Below, in pieces: positions 32,101 through 42,582 of a DNA stretch of 64,000 nucleotides. The DNA lies in contig SMSO01000008.1 in assembly GCA_004764695.1 (NCBI GenBank), positions 471,001 to 535,000 of the forward strand, written 5' to 3'. Within the stretch, counting starts at the first letter, position 1, and the number at the start of each line of letters is the position of its first letter. This DNA comes from Schizochytrium sp. TIO01 (Eukaryota; Sar; Bigyra; Thraustochytrida; Thraustochytriidae). A program made the translations under genes and the position numbers. The notes under the pieces were generated by a model. The model saw nothing but the letters and a program-made list of their open reading frames with translations. It ran no database searches and was not told where the DNA came from.

Positions 32101-35100
32101 AGCGAAAAGACGGTCCACCTCTTGCTTGCCCTTTTCAGACACCCATTGCAAACTCATAGAAGGCTCCGCATTGAGATTACGTACTAAAATGTCCTTGCTA
32201 GATTTACCTGCGATTGCATCGCGCCCTTCTCCACATGCTAGAACGACTGCAGGGAACCAAACCATGCTTTCTCCGTCCAAAATATCTAGGCAATCTCCAG
32301 GTTGCAAAGTTTTCCATACAGGCAACTTCTGAGAGGCAATCATGAGTGCATCGCGTTCAAAGATTGTCGTACAAGAAAGTGATTGTATGCATGAGTATCT
32401 TGCCTTGGTTCCTATCTTGGCAATTCGCTCCGAAATATCAAGTACCCATTCGAAAAAATCATCTCCATTTAGTTGGCTGGACAATTGTCGATCATGGGAA
32501 CGCTGAGTACGCATAAATGATGCTTCGGGATAACGCATTTTTAGAGCTTTGCAACCAAGTTCCTGAACAAAGAATTCATCGACTATCTCAGCCCTAACCC
32601 AGCGACGTTGGGCCATCAAAAGTTCAGCGCTGATGCCAGTCACAAGAGAAAGTCGCCATACGTTTACGGGACTAGGTTTTAAACTATCCTCCAGGGAGTG
32701 AGCACTTACTTTCACTCCACGTAATGGGGTTAGCTTTTGAGCAGCCCCAGAGCCGCTATAAAAGTGTACAGTGATCCGGTCTTGGCTGTCATTTGGCCAG
32801 AGTACACACACTTGTTGTTGAGAGTCGCTTGACTTTTGTTGTTCATTCGTATTCTTTGAAGAGCTCGAACCGAGTTCCGAGGATTTAACGCTAGGGAATG
32901 TAGAGATGACAATTCCACAATTAGTATGTGACTCACTGGTCGAATTGAGCTTTACAAGGTCTCCAGCCCGCAGAGAAGGCACATCAAAAGTAGCAACAAA
33001 TTGCCAGGCAGTTAACTGAGCAGAATAAATGATGTGCCGAAAGTTTGTGTAGAAATTTTGGGAGCAAGCAGCTAGAATATCTCCGACACAAACAAGTGGT
33101 TCTAATTGGAAATGTTGATCAAGTTCGTTGACTTCATTGCGAGCTTCGGCAATCACACCTTGCATTTCCTCCTCGCTTACACCCAGTTTTACAAGGACAG
33201 AGCGAGCTGCATTTTCACACGCCATTTCGGCACATGTACGAATTGTATCACTAGGTCGAACAACGAGATATTCAGACCCAGTTAACTTTTCAATTGAGTT
33301 ACCAAGCAGCCGTACGTCAAAAACGTCTTCATCGTTCAATACATCAAACAACTTCTCAGTGAGCCTGTTCATTGAACAATCAGCGCTACTTACAGAGAAC
33401 ACGTGAGAAAATGCAGCTCGACCTGCTGGGCTGGAAAGAAGTCTTGCAAGAATTGAGGCGACGCCGGCGGTTCGCATCTCATACGAAGTGGCACTATCGC
33501 TTGTCAAAAGAAGTTCCTTTAGGGACTCGAGCGAGGAGACCATCAACCCACGAACTGTCTTACTCGAAGTTGTTGAGCCTGCTTGGTTCTGGTTGCCTGT
33601 GGTATCAAAAATAATACCACACGACTGAACATGATTGGCAGGTGAGAACAAGCGTCGACGCTTTGTTGCTGGCTGCGGTGGATTTTCTTTGGCTGTTAGT
33701 GGTAAAATCTGCGATACTACTGAGCCCTCTGATGTTGCCTGCGCGCGATTCTTTGTACGTTTGGATGATCTTCCCTTTAAAGTATTAGGTTGACTCACAC
33801 TTCGGCGCTTGCGTTGGCTCTTCCCCTTAACACCACCTTGAGCCTGATAATTCTGACGATTGCTAGGGTTTGAGTCCTGAGTGATACCTCCTTCGTTGCC
33901 TGATTCTTCGTCACCATTGTCTTGTTCATCTTCCTCAGAAAAGCATGCTTCTTCCAGCGGAAGCGAAGACGATGCCGAAGACATTGATTGTGCAGATGAC
34001 TCTTGCGCATGCTGAATAATATAATCAGCAGCCTCAGCAAGCTGTCCGACGATCTCGCGAAGTGATATGAGCACCTTGCTTTCCGTTGCTGATGGAGAGC
34101 ACACCTTACAATTTTCTGGATCAGAGTGATCAGCTGAAACTCCTTGCATCGTATGAAGCTTGCGGAAGGCAGCTTTTGCCAAGGTTGGGATATCGTGGGA
34201 ACCCACTGCTCGTCCAAGCTGCCGAAGTCGTGGAACAAGGCCCTCGCGACTGACAATTCGACGAAATGCCTGTACAGGAACTCGTTGCAGATCCACCATG
34301 ATACATCGTAGAGCTGCAAGTACAAGGTCTACATCGTTGGAGGTGACAGCTGAAGCAAAGACGCCAGTACTTCGATTAAGAGTCATATGACGGTGTTCTT
34401 CAATCGTTTCTGATGGCAGTGCAAGAATTAGACCACCAAAAATCTCCAGCGCATGCGCTCGAGAGCCTGGAAGACTAGACTCCCTCGCTACTCGAAGCAG
34501 GCGATCAGCTAGCATGGAGTAACAGTGCTCGGCAAGCTCTGGCTGATCTACGTAAACATCCCAAAGTGTACTGTTATCGGAGCTATTTTGCTGGTCAATG
34601 AGACTCTCTACACTAGGTCTCGACTCTGGCTTGGCTGATGCAGCTCGCTGGGAGATCTCTGGGCAAACTTGACCACACATTTCGCAGGAGGTTTGACTTA
34701 AAGAGTTGTGGTATGTACATGTAGGGCAGGCCCAAATGCCTGCAGCTGCAGCTGCAGCAGCAGCATCTGAACTTGGATCGTTATCACCGCCCGAGACAGA
34801 ATTATTATTACCTGGACCACCCTCGCTTCGAGGACTATGTTGAGTGGCCCCATGATCAGTTGACTGTGCAGAACGTACGGCAGTACTGTGTTCAGGAAGA
34901 GAGGGGAGGCTAAGTGAGACAGGGCCCCATACACCATCTCCAAATGACGATGAACGATCTGTACGCCCCTGTGTTAAATTTGGATTTGAAGCAATCGTTG
35001 CAAATGCAGGCATAGCCGTGTCGTCGCATAGAATTTCAGTACTGGGCATCTCTAGTGCTAGAGCTGACGCAAGCTCAAGTGTGTCTGCAAGGTCATGCTC

Positions 35101-36261
35101 CATTCTACGGAGACGACCCAATGTCCGGTTTGATTCAAGAGACGCAGTTGTAGTGGGGCCCTCAGGTGTGGGCGGGAGTTCGTGGCTTGTGACGAGATCG
35201 AGACGGCTCGCGATGAGTTCCAGCGTACCCTTTTGAACAAGGGGTAGCACGCGATCTGCATCCGCTCGTGCTGTGCACGCTAAAGTGCGCATGACATGAG
35301 AGAGAAGATCAGCATCAAATTTGCTATCAGAACTACTACCGCTTCCGTTGCTGCCTTGGGCCAGCCCAATGAGTTTACTAGTAACTGAGCCGGGTACGAT
35401 TTCACGAATCATAACCCTTTGCCAGTCCCTAAACTTTACTGGATCCAACACGCGCCCTTCACTGTCTTTTGGCTGCCGGCGAGATTGTCTCAAATTAAGT
35501 TTTGCAGCCCGCCGTCGCTTGGAAGCCTTGCGACTACGGTTATCTCTTCTTTGGTTTTTGGCTTGCAATGACGAAACCTTTGCTGAGGTTCGCGCTTCGA
35601 TGGCGGCAGCCCGTGCGTGGTCCTTTTCATATTTCTGTGCGAGAGTCCAAATTGATGTGCATACCAAACGAAGACTCTGATCATCATCTGTGCTGTTGAG
35701 AATCTTGTGAATGGCAGGTAAAACCTGGAGAACGTATGATGCGTCGGCAAGACCTTTCCCAAGATCCTCGTTTTCGTCGCAGACATGTTTACAAATCTTG
35801 GAGACAGTTTCGAGTGCTTTGTTTTGCATATGTTTAGGGAAAAAATCAAAGAATGCGGTGCACGCGTGCATACCTCCAGCGCGTAACAGCGCACGAAGTT
35901 GGATGGGCGTTTCGCCATGCTCACTTTTCGCAATAAAATGCAGGCAGTTGAGACACTGCTCCGCGACTTCAAAGTCCTGGAAAGCAAGGAGCTTGTCACA
36001 AAGAATAGGAAGGCCCTGCTCGTTAACAATCATACGTGCCATACGCGGGTCCATATCCAGAATCATGTTAAGTGATCTAGCGGCTAATAAGACCGCCTCG
36101 GGCGTTCTTTGGCATTGCTGAATGATACGTAGAAGGCAAGGCACGAGCGGCTCCGTGCGAATATCTGTTTGACCCATCGTCAAAACTGTTGTTACCTCCC
36201 TCAGGACCTCCAAGAGGGTTGCTTCATCCTCGAAGTCGCCAAGACTGCTAATGAGATCCAT
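27070..36261 (-). CDS. Giant HECT E3 ubiquitin ligase, TRIP12/UPL3-like, with RanBP2 zinc finger and SPRY
   Basis: A single 3063-aa open frame with an ATG start. Residues about 1-200 form ARM-like repeats (LLAARSLNMILDMDPRM, EVAEQCLNCLHFIA) like the N-terminus of plant UPL3/animal TRIP12. A RanBP2-type zinc finger lies near 507-535 (WACPTCTYHN..SCEMCG). A SPRY domain is at about 1945-2090 (GKWYYEVEV..IGWGS..DDQYSWAFDG). LPDWVWELATQFKFLVPLEARMLLF matches the pre-HECT region of TRIP12/UPL3. A poly-Asp/Glu stretch follows at about 2325-2410. The C-terminal HECT domain (about 2510-3063) is split by a Ser-rich insert; the catalytic Cys is C3030 in SCSTCQVYLKLPAYSS (codon 27172-27174). It transfers ubiquitin from E2 to substrate through a Cys thioester. 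The combination of ARM, zinc finger, SPRY and HECT is not the usual TRIP12 layout. Confidence 0.92.
29140..29290. repeat. GAT/GAC-type triplet tract coding for poly-Asp
   Basis: TCG/TCA-rich triplets on the plus strand encode the acidic stretch of the HECT protein on the minus strand. It also opens long meaningless frames in other phases. Confidence 0.85.
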
Positions 36262-37719
36262 CTTGCTAGCTAGTTCCTGCCCTCAGCTTGTATTCAGATG
36301 TTGCAAACTTGCTAGAAACCTCCGGGCTTTTGAACAAAGGCCTTGAGCTCCTTCAAGATTAAGGTCAGCCTAAATCTGAATACAAATTGATGTTGAAGTA
36401 AGCCTTCGCGAGGCGCTACGTCAAAGTCAATGTTTCCGTCAGTCCTAATGAATTCTCTTGTTCCAAGCCCGTTCTGCACTCTTTAGGGTGTCAATGCGGC
36501 CCCGCAGGGATTCTGAGGCGCTCTTCAAGATTAATTGGCTATCCACAGTACCTGATCGGCGCTCCTGGTTTGGCAAGAGCGCCTCCAAAAGTGGCGATGC
36601 AGCACGAGATGAACCTAAGCGCCCGGCGCGACGCAGATGCTGATGCCTGATCAGCACTGCTATGGCCGTCAGAGAGCCAAAACGCGTCGCAGAAAAGTTT
36701 TCCCTGGTCACGATGCTCTCGATGCTGCCTCTGCCACTCCAGATTATACGAAAGGCGTCGCAGATGCAGGTCTGTCTGGATGCGAAAGCCCGAAAGACGA
36801 AGATGATCTTCAAATAATTTCTCTCTTTCTGTCTTTCATTTCTAGTAGACTATCCGCTGCTATAATCTACTTTACGCAGTTTTAGTATAATAGTATAAAT
36901 TTATAATCTATAATGCGCTTGTTTTATGAAAATAGCGGAAAGTGTCGCGGAGAGAGAGTGATTATCGCTAGCATAAATAGACAGCGTTAGCCGTAGGATT
37001 AAATTGGTCAATTGGGAGTGGACAACTTGAACAAAGGTACGCTGAGAGGGAGAGAACAGCAGCAGAAAGCGGAGAGAAAATATCTCTGCAAGTCAATGTC
37101 GATGGTGCTGCTATGAGTGGACTGATCTAGCTAGATGATTTTCATTTTTTCATTTTTCGTTTTTTAGAAAAGAGATGGCAGCAGTTTCTGATTTATTGTA
37201 AAAATTCGCTCACATCAGTGTTTTTTGTTTGAGAGATATTTGGGTAAAGTTTCAACGCGAATAGTTGTTCTGACAATACAAAGGTAGTAAAGCAAAGCAG
37301 ATGACATTGAGACATTCGCAAAAAAACTCTGTAGGATGGCTGGAAGCATAGTAACTGGTGCTTTGTTCTCTTGAGAGCGCCTGGAGAGTGATGTACGGCT
37401 AATATGTTTACTTAAGGTAGTCTATGTTTATGGGAGCATATGACAGCTTTCAATTTTACAAAAGAGAAAATATCTTATCATTCACTTCATTCATGCACTA
37501 GGCTGCACTGCATTTCTGTGATTCTGATGCAAGTTCAGTTCTAAACGATGAAGGTCGTTGGGAGCCACACTTTAATTTCCTTCTAAAACTTGCAGAATAT
37601 GCCTCATATGGCTAAAAAACAGACATGCTGCGTTGCCAAAACAAACGTTTATAGTTCAATTCATCTTATAATACATGGCTCAATTATCATAGCTCATAAG
37701 AGGTGCTGTGCCTTGGCTC
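36262..37719. other. Spacer upstream of the HECT gene, with a coding-like island
   Basis: Mostly AT-rich and featureless. A GC-richer island at 36440-36800 is open on the minus strand for 122 codons without an ATG (ends ...TLKSAERAWNKRIH). A second minus frame over part of it also looks coding. It may be an exon or remnant of an unrecognised small gene, at low certainty. Confidence 0.35.
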
Positions 37720-38697
37720 TTAAATTGGCGGAGGACGACTGAGTGGCGCCCCTGTCCTAAAATTGTGAGTAGAATTATCATTACTGCATTGTATAGTATC
37801 TTGTCGCTGGCGCAATACGCAAAATGGATGCTCATTATGTCCTGCTGCACGTCGGCTTGTTGCTTGGCGATGGAGCGTGAAGCGATCATCTCTGGAGAAC
37901 CGCATATTATCGGCATGTTTGAGAACTGCATTGACCTCGAGGTGCAACGGGCGCTGCCCCTTTTGCAAGCGTTCAACTTCAGGCATAATGACACGGTCGA
38001 ACCATACAGGTGGCTTAGCTTCTGCAGGATCAGCTCGCGAAGGGAGGACATACGAATCACCAATGTTGCTTCGTTTTTTTCTTTCGGCGGCTGTGTATCG
38101 CGGACAGTTTGGTAGGGAAATTGCCGACATGGAATTTGATAAATCAGGTGCGTGGATGAGGCGGTGGAGATCATCGGTACTCATGAGTACTGGAACCTGT
38201 TTTTGCTCATAATTTGTTGCCAAGTAGTTTGCCGGCATCATGTTCCTGCTTCGATCTAGAGGATCAGCCATACGGGAAGCAGATTCTGGCCTGTGACCGA
38301 AACTTGGGGATTTTAGTCTAACAAGGTTGTCACTTGTTGACTTCTGCCGCGTACTAGATGACTTCCTCGAGGGAGACTGATCCTTTTCTGAAACTGCTTC
38401 ATCGCGTTGTGCCATTTCTAGCGTATCCCGAAGTATACTTCTGACTTTTCCACTAGGAAGACCTGGATCTCTCTTGCGATATGCCCGAGCTGCAGGCCCT
38501 GCCCACTGAATGACGCGTCTTCTCCCTTCTTTGCGGATATCTTTCAGGTCGTTTAACTGTCTTGACTCGCAGAAGGGATGTTCTTCCAGATTAACTTTTG
38601 GTTTCCGCTTCGTCTGTCGAAAGCGCTCTGACTCACGCTTAACACGAGCCATCCGTCGTCTCTCTTCGCGTAAAATGCGCTCATGATCAGGATCCAT
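37720..38697 (-). CDS. Basic, charged protein of unknown function (probable upstream exon at 38801-38908)
   Basis: The main exon reads 325 aa from the ATG at the complement of 38695-38697 (MDPDHERILREERRRMARVK...). It is rich in Arg/Lys/Ser, starts with a basic helix and has no recognised domain. A repeated HPFC element (EEHPFCESRQ near the start, NEHPFCVLRQ near the end) is notable. Upstream, a 70-nt GT..AG intron (38731-38800, acceptor TTCTGCGCAG) would join an open exon (ending ..FKRKRAWAED) in phase 0 to GSLQSFVDFVEMDPDHE. The join keeps the frame open through the junction, which supports splicing, but no ATG exists in that upstream exon, so the true start is unresolved. Function unknown; nuclear or cytoskeletal roles are only guesses. 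Confidence 0.65.
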   Translation of the reverse strand: MDPDHERILREERRRMARVKRESERFRQTKRKPKVNLEEHPFCESRQLNDLKDIRKEGRRRVIQWAGPAARAYRKRDPGLPSGKVRSILRDTLEMAQRDEAVSEKDQSPSRKSSSTRQKSTSDNLVRLKSPSFGHRPESASRMADPLDRSRNMMPANYLATNYEQKQVPVLMSTDDLHRLIHAPDLSNSMSAISLPNCPRYTAAERKKRSNIGDSYVLPSRADPAEAKPPVWFDRVIMPEVERLQKGQRPLHLEVNAVLKHADNMRFSRDDRFTLHRQATSRRAAGHNEHPFCVLRQRQDTIQCSNDNSTHNFRTGAPLSRPPPI

Positions 38698-38908
38698 CTC
38701 CACAAAATCTACAAATGATTGCAGAGACCCCTGCGCAGAAAGTTCGTTCTCTCACACCTGATAGAAGGGTAATGACTATCCTTGACTGAGGAGTACGTAC
38801 GTCTTCTGCCCAGGCACGCTTCCTCTTGAAGTCCCTTTCAGGGCTCAGAGTTATAATGTCCTCTTTGCTAAAGTTGTTTGCCACGCAGAGGTGAAGTGCC
38901 GCAAGCAG

Positions 38909-39931
38909 CTACCACCTTTCCCGCGTTTCGCTTGCGGTTCTGTTTGTCTGGACTCGGCGCGGAGATGTCCCCGTTCTTTCGTTCTAATACTGTTCTGGTC
39001 TATGGTGACCTTGGGACAACAGAAGGGCTCTTCAGCTAACTTTTTGCGTGTAATGCACAGCATAAACGCACTTGGTAGCTTTAAAACTCGCTGGAGTATT
39101 CGAATCAAATTTTTCTAAGAGGTATGATCTATTTTTATTCTGGTTTTGATTCTAAATGTCGGTGAAAAGTAAAAAAACACGGACTCATGGACAGGTGTAA
39201 TGCAGGAGCAACAAGGTAAAGAACACAATAGTACGTTCATATTGTTTGATATATATGCGTGGCGTTATTATAAGGAACACTTGGTTCCGTTTGTTGTCTT
39301 GTTTTAATTGTTTCGCTTGATTTTACGGAAAACGAAACATTTTTTTAGTTCAGGTGAATTCAAGCAAGACTTTGAACCGCACAGCAGTAAGCTTCAACAC
39401 ACCTGCTTGACTGTTAAATGAGACCATCCGTACAGTGAAATACATTCATTTACTACAAATATGTCGCTAGAATGCGATGCCGCTTTCGCAAGTCACAACA
39501 TCTCCCTGAATTGTGGGAGGAAGCTGAGTTGTCACAGTAAAGGAGCATGTTTGCACGTCCAGTTGTGTCATGAGTTTAAAGTTTGAAGGTTTCTGAACGA
39601 TTAAGTCTCGACATACAAGATAATGTAACAATTCTATTAGAATTTTTATAGCTAGTGATGCAACGCGTCTTGTAGGGACTATATACGAATGGTTCGTTCA
39701 CTTAATTCCACGTAAATTGCAGGACAACTAAGTCAGTCTGTTAATGAGTGTTAGATAGACGTGGAGTTACTCATCATTTGAAAGTTTTGATGGTTATAAG
39801 ATAGTATTGCAAGCCCTGGGTTCCTTACAAGTTAGCGAGGTGCGACTGTAGAGCGAGAACCTCAAGTACTTTAATTGGCTAGAAAGAACATATACAAATA
39901 TATTCGAACGTATAGAAAAAAATTAATCCCT
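38909..39931. other. Intergenic spacer
   Basis: 5' flank of the basic protein gene and 3' flank of the TPR gene. AT-rich, with no supported gene. Confidence 0.45.
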
Positions 39932-42034
39932 TCAATCTACCCTTGAGATCCATCGGTGTATCTGGTACTTTATACGAGTTTGTGACCGCCTCCAGCGGGC
40001 AATTTTGTGCTTTCGACTGGTTTCCGGTGTCATTGAGAATATTTGTATCGCCTGCTCAAGACGCTCCAAGGAGTCGTTAAATCTTCCTAATTTCTCAAGT
40101 GGAAAGGATTGATTGAAGAGTGATTCTCCAACAGAGGGATGCGTTGGACCATACACTACCTCGCGAACTTCTTGTGCTTCTATATGATACTGAAGGGACT
40201 TCTCGTAGTCCTTAGTGTTGAGGTATATACATGCAATATTAGTCAAGGTAATCCCAATGCAGGGTGCATATTGTCCAAGCACATTTCTCCGAGACGTGAG
40301 AACTTCAAAATAAAGCTCCAGAGCGGCAGCATACCTCCTCTGCCTCTGAAATATACCAGCAATATTACTTTGAGTAATAAGAGTTGATGGACTACTTGCT
40401 CCAATAGTTTCTTGCTGTGTTTCGAGCACTGTATCTAAAATCTCCAGTGCCTTGGAGTATTGTTTCATTTTCGAGTATATGGCTGCGATGTCCCGCGAAG
40501 TCTCAGCAACCTCGTTGTGTCTATGGCCCAGAGACTGGGTTTGCAAGTCTCTTGCAGATTCGAGTATATGCAAGGCAGCTTTAAGCTCCCCAGTCAATTG
40601 CAGAACATCTGCATAGTTACACATGACTGAGATTGTTTGGGAGTCATACGGACCAACTCCCTCTTGAAATTTCTCAAGGCAAAGCTTTAGCAGCGGCTTT
40701 GCTTTTAAAACAAAATCATGCTGAGCCAGGGAGGCCGCGTATCTGTGCACATTACTCCAGAAGATATACTGGTCGTCTTGGCTTCTGGCCAGAGCAAAAG
40801 ATTCATTCATTAGCTCTTCTGATTTAGGGAGGTTGCCTAAGACTGCATTAAGCATTGCAATTGTAGATAGTAAAACTGCCTCTTGGTACCTACTTCGCGC
40901 TGGGCCTTGTGCCATGGTAATTGTGTAACATTCTTCTACGCGGTTAAGAGCCGTCACATTATCATTAGATTTTTGAGCAAGGGCAGAAGCATTGTAGAGA
41001 AGCTCACAAAATTGATCGCAAGAACAGTCTTGGTTAAGATAAGCATTCCTTGCTCTGTCAAGAGCACGTTCAGTCATGTCATCGAGCCACTTCCTTACTT
41101 GGATGTTGATTTGGCTATTAAGTTCAACAAAACCACCAGGCAAAATTGTTGCAATAGCCTGATCAATCATGTATTTGTCAGCCGTACTCCAGCATTGGGC
41201 ATCTCTCATGTCCATATCTTGTGCAATTGCCTTAAAAATTGCTTCGTTGTCAACCACAAGCTGTCTTGTGAAAGATGCTTCTTCACCAGGTGCATAAATG
41301 ACACATATATTCTTAGAGCACCTAACAGCACCAAGAATCTCCCAAACGCACCATGCACGATGTAGCGGGGCAGGTTTATCCCAAAGATCAAAGAAGAGGC
41401 AGAATTCGTCGAATTTGGAGATTGCATTATGGAGACCTCGCGTGAGAATATCCTCCCTTGTTGTTTGCCTTTGTCCGGACAGATGGTCTCCAGCTGTGAG
41501 GAGAGGCTGGTTTGCGCTGAACAAGTCAAGCCAGATAAAGGTTTGTGATAAGTCGTGCCCGAGAAAGTGTTCTTGTAAAGTCTTGACCAGGTCTGTGAGT
41601 TTACACTTGCGTGCTTGACTTACAAAGGTTCCTTGGTACTCTTTTCCAACGGAGAAGGAAGGCGCTGTGTTGATGTAGAACTGCTGTCCGTCAGGCATCT
41701 GTCGCGTGATTGGAAGGACCACGAACTCTGCAAAGTCCTCAATTGTCCATGCGTGTGGTTCTTTCATTTCAACGTCTACACCATCCCGCAAGTTAAGCAC
41801 GTAATCCTGACGAGGAACCCTAACTCGAATAGTTTCCGCATCAAGCCTTTTCTCAAGGCTCACTGAAGTCCCCGCCGCAACTACGCCAAAGGGTGTTTGT
41901 ATCTCCCTGAGCAGAATGTACAACTGTGTAGGCGGGTTTGCAGTAACTTTTGCGGCCTCCTCTACAAAAAAGGCGACGCTGACTCCGCGATAGTCGATGA
42001 TTCGCTGCTGCTCTTCTCGGGTTGCTGCGCGCAT
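39932..42034 (-). CDS. TIR-like region plus tetratricopeptide repeats (kinesin-light-chain-like TPRs)
   Basis: 700 aa from the ATG at the complement of 42032-42034 (an upstream GTG was ignored; ACTACAG just before this ATG could also be a splice acceptor). Residues about 95-260 contain TFIWLDLFSANQ, then FDEFCLFFDLWDKPAPLHRAWCVWEILGA. This W-x-D ... RAWC-x-WE pattern is found in protist and fungal proteins carrying a TIR-like or toll-type effector fold next to TPRs. From about 350 to 680 there are repeated 42-residue TPRs of the kinesin light chain/nephrocystin type (ALHILESARDLQTQSLGHRHNEVAETSRDIAAIY and similar). No NB-ARC/NACHT P-loop was seen. Likely a protein-interaction or signalling protein; an innate-immunity-like role is speculation. 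Confidence 0.75.
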   Translation of the reverse strand: MRAATREEQQRIIDYRGVSVAFFVEEAAKVTANPPTQLYILLREIQTPFGVVAAGTSVSLEKRLDAETIRVRVPRQDYVLNLRDGVDVEMKEPHAWTIEDFAEFVVLPITRQMPDGQQFYINTAPSFSVGKEYQGTFVSQARKCKLTDLVKTLQEHFLGHDLSQTFIWLDLFSANQPLLTAGDHLSGQRQTTREDILTRGLHNAISKFDEFCLFFDLWDKPAPLHRAWCVWEILGAVRCSKNICVIYAPGEEASFTRQLVVDNEAIFKAIAQDMDMRDAQCWSTADKYMIDQAIATILPGGFVELNSQINIQVRKWLDDMTERALDRARNAYLNQDCSCDQFCELLYNASALAQKSNDNVTALNRVEECYTITMAQGPARSRYQEAVLLSTIAMLNAVLGNLPKSEELMNESFALARSQDDQYIFWSNVHRYAASLAQHDFVLKAKPLLKLCLEKFQEGVGPYDSQTISVMCNYADVLQLTGELKAALHILESARDLQTQSLGHRHNEVAETSRDIAAIYSKMKQYSKALEILDTVLETQQETIGASSPSTLITQSNIAGIFQRQRRYAAALELYFEVLTSRRNVLGQYAPCIGITLTNIACIYLNTKDYEKSLQYHIEAQEVREVVYGPTHPSVGESLFNQSFPLEKLGRFNDSLERLEQAIQIFSMTPETSRKHKIARWRRSQTRIKYQIHRWISRVD

Positions 42035-42536
42035 CCTGTAGTTCCCAAGCACTTGTTGTGGCTGTTTGGATTTTTGCTGGAGGGTGCCAGTTCCGGGTTG
42101 CCTGCACGGGTTTTTAACTGGCGCGAGGGGTTTGGACTTGTTGCTGTGCTCCAGAGCCCGTGTAGACTCAATTTTTTTGCTGGGTTTGCCTTTGGTTCCT
42201 TTCTATTTACCTCAAGTAATATTTTATTCTGAGAGCGAAGGTATGATAAATCAACCAGTACAGACCTCTAGCCGCCAAGAGACAAAGGACTGAGCGAGCG
42301 AACTGGGGTTGTCACAAAGCGATGGATGCAATCACTGCGTTGCCCCCTGACTGATCAATGTTTTAAAGCTTTGTTGTCCACTCGGATATGTAAGGATCGT
42401 GCTTTGTTTGGTGAACAAAATATGCACACACTCAAGATAATTTAGCCTACCTACCTACCTACCTACCTATACTACCTACCAGAAGAACAATGCGTGCATT
42501 CTCTTACTATAAAATGTGCAAAACTTGCACTTCATA
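42035..42536. other. Spacer with (CCTA)n array, 3' flank of the IS607-like element
   Basis: Contains a CCTA tetranucleotide array at about 42448-42480. No gene. The transposon end must lie here or just upstream, but IS607 elements lack terminal inverted repeats and target duplications, so it cannot be placed by eye. Confidence 0.5.
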
Positions 42537-42538
42537 GT

Positions 42539-42582
42539 GGGGCTATAAGACCCCATCACGGATTAGTAGGACTAACCCGTGA
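42539..42582 (-). ncRNA. Candidate guide-RNA (omega/reRNA-like) hairpins at the 3' end of the nuclease gene
   Basis: Two adjacent hairpins overlap the last codons of the TnpB/Fanzor reading frame. One has an 11-bp stem (TCACGGATTAG with CTAACCCGTGA, five-base loop; 42556-42582, one G.U pair in RNA). The other is a short GGGG/CCCC stem (42539-42554). In TnpB and Fanzor systems the guide-RNA scaffold is transcribed from exactly this 3' region and can overlap the coding end. No expression evidence is available, so this is a structural inference. Confidence 0.35.

Noticed and set aside
36445-36813. 122-codon minus frame as a complete gene
   Set aside because: No ATG start and a competing frame over the same island; kept only as a coding-like island in the spacer entry.
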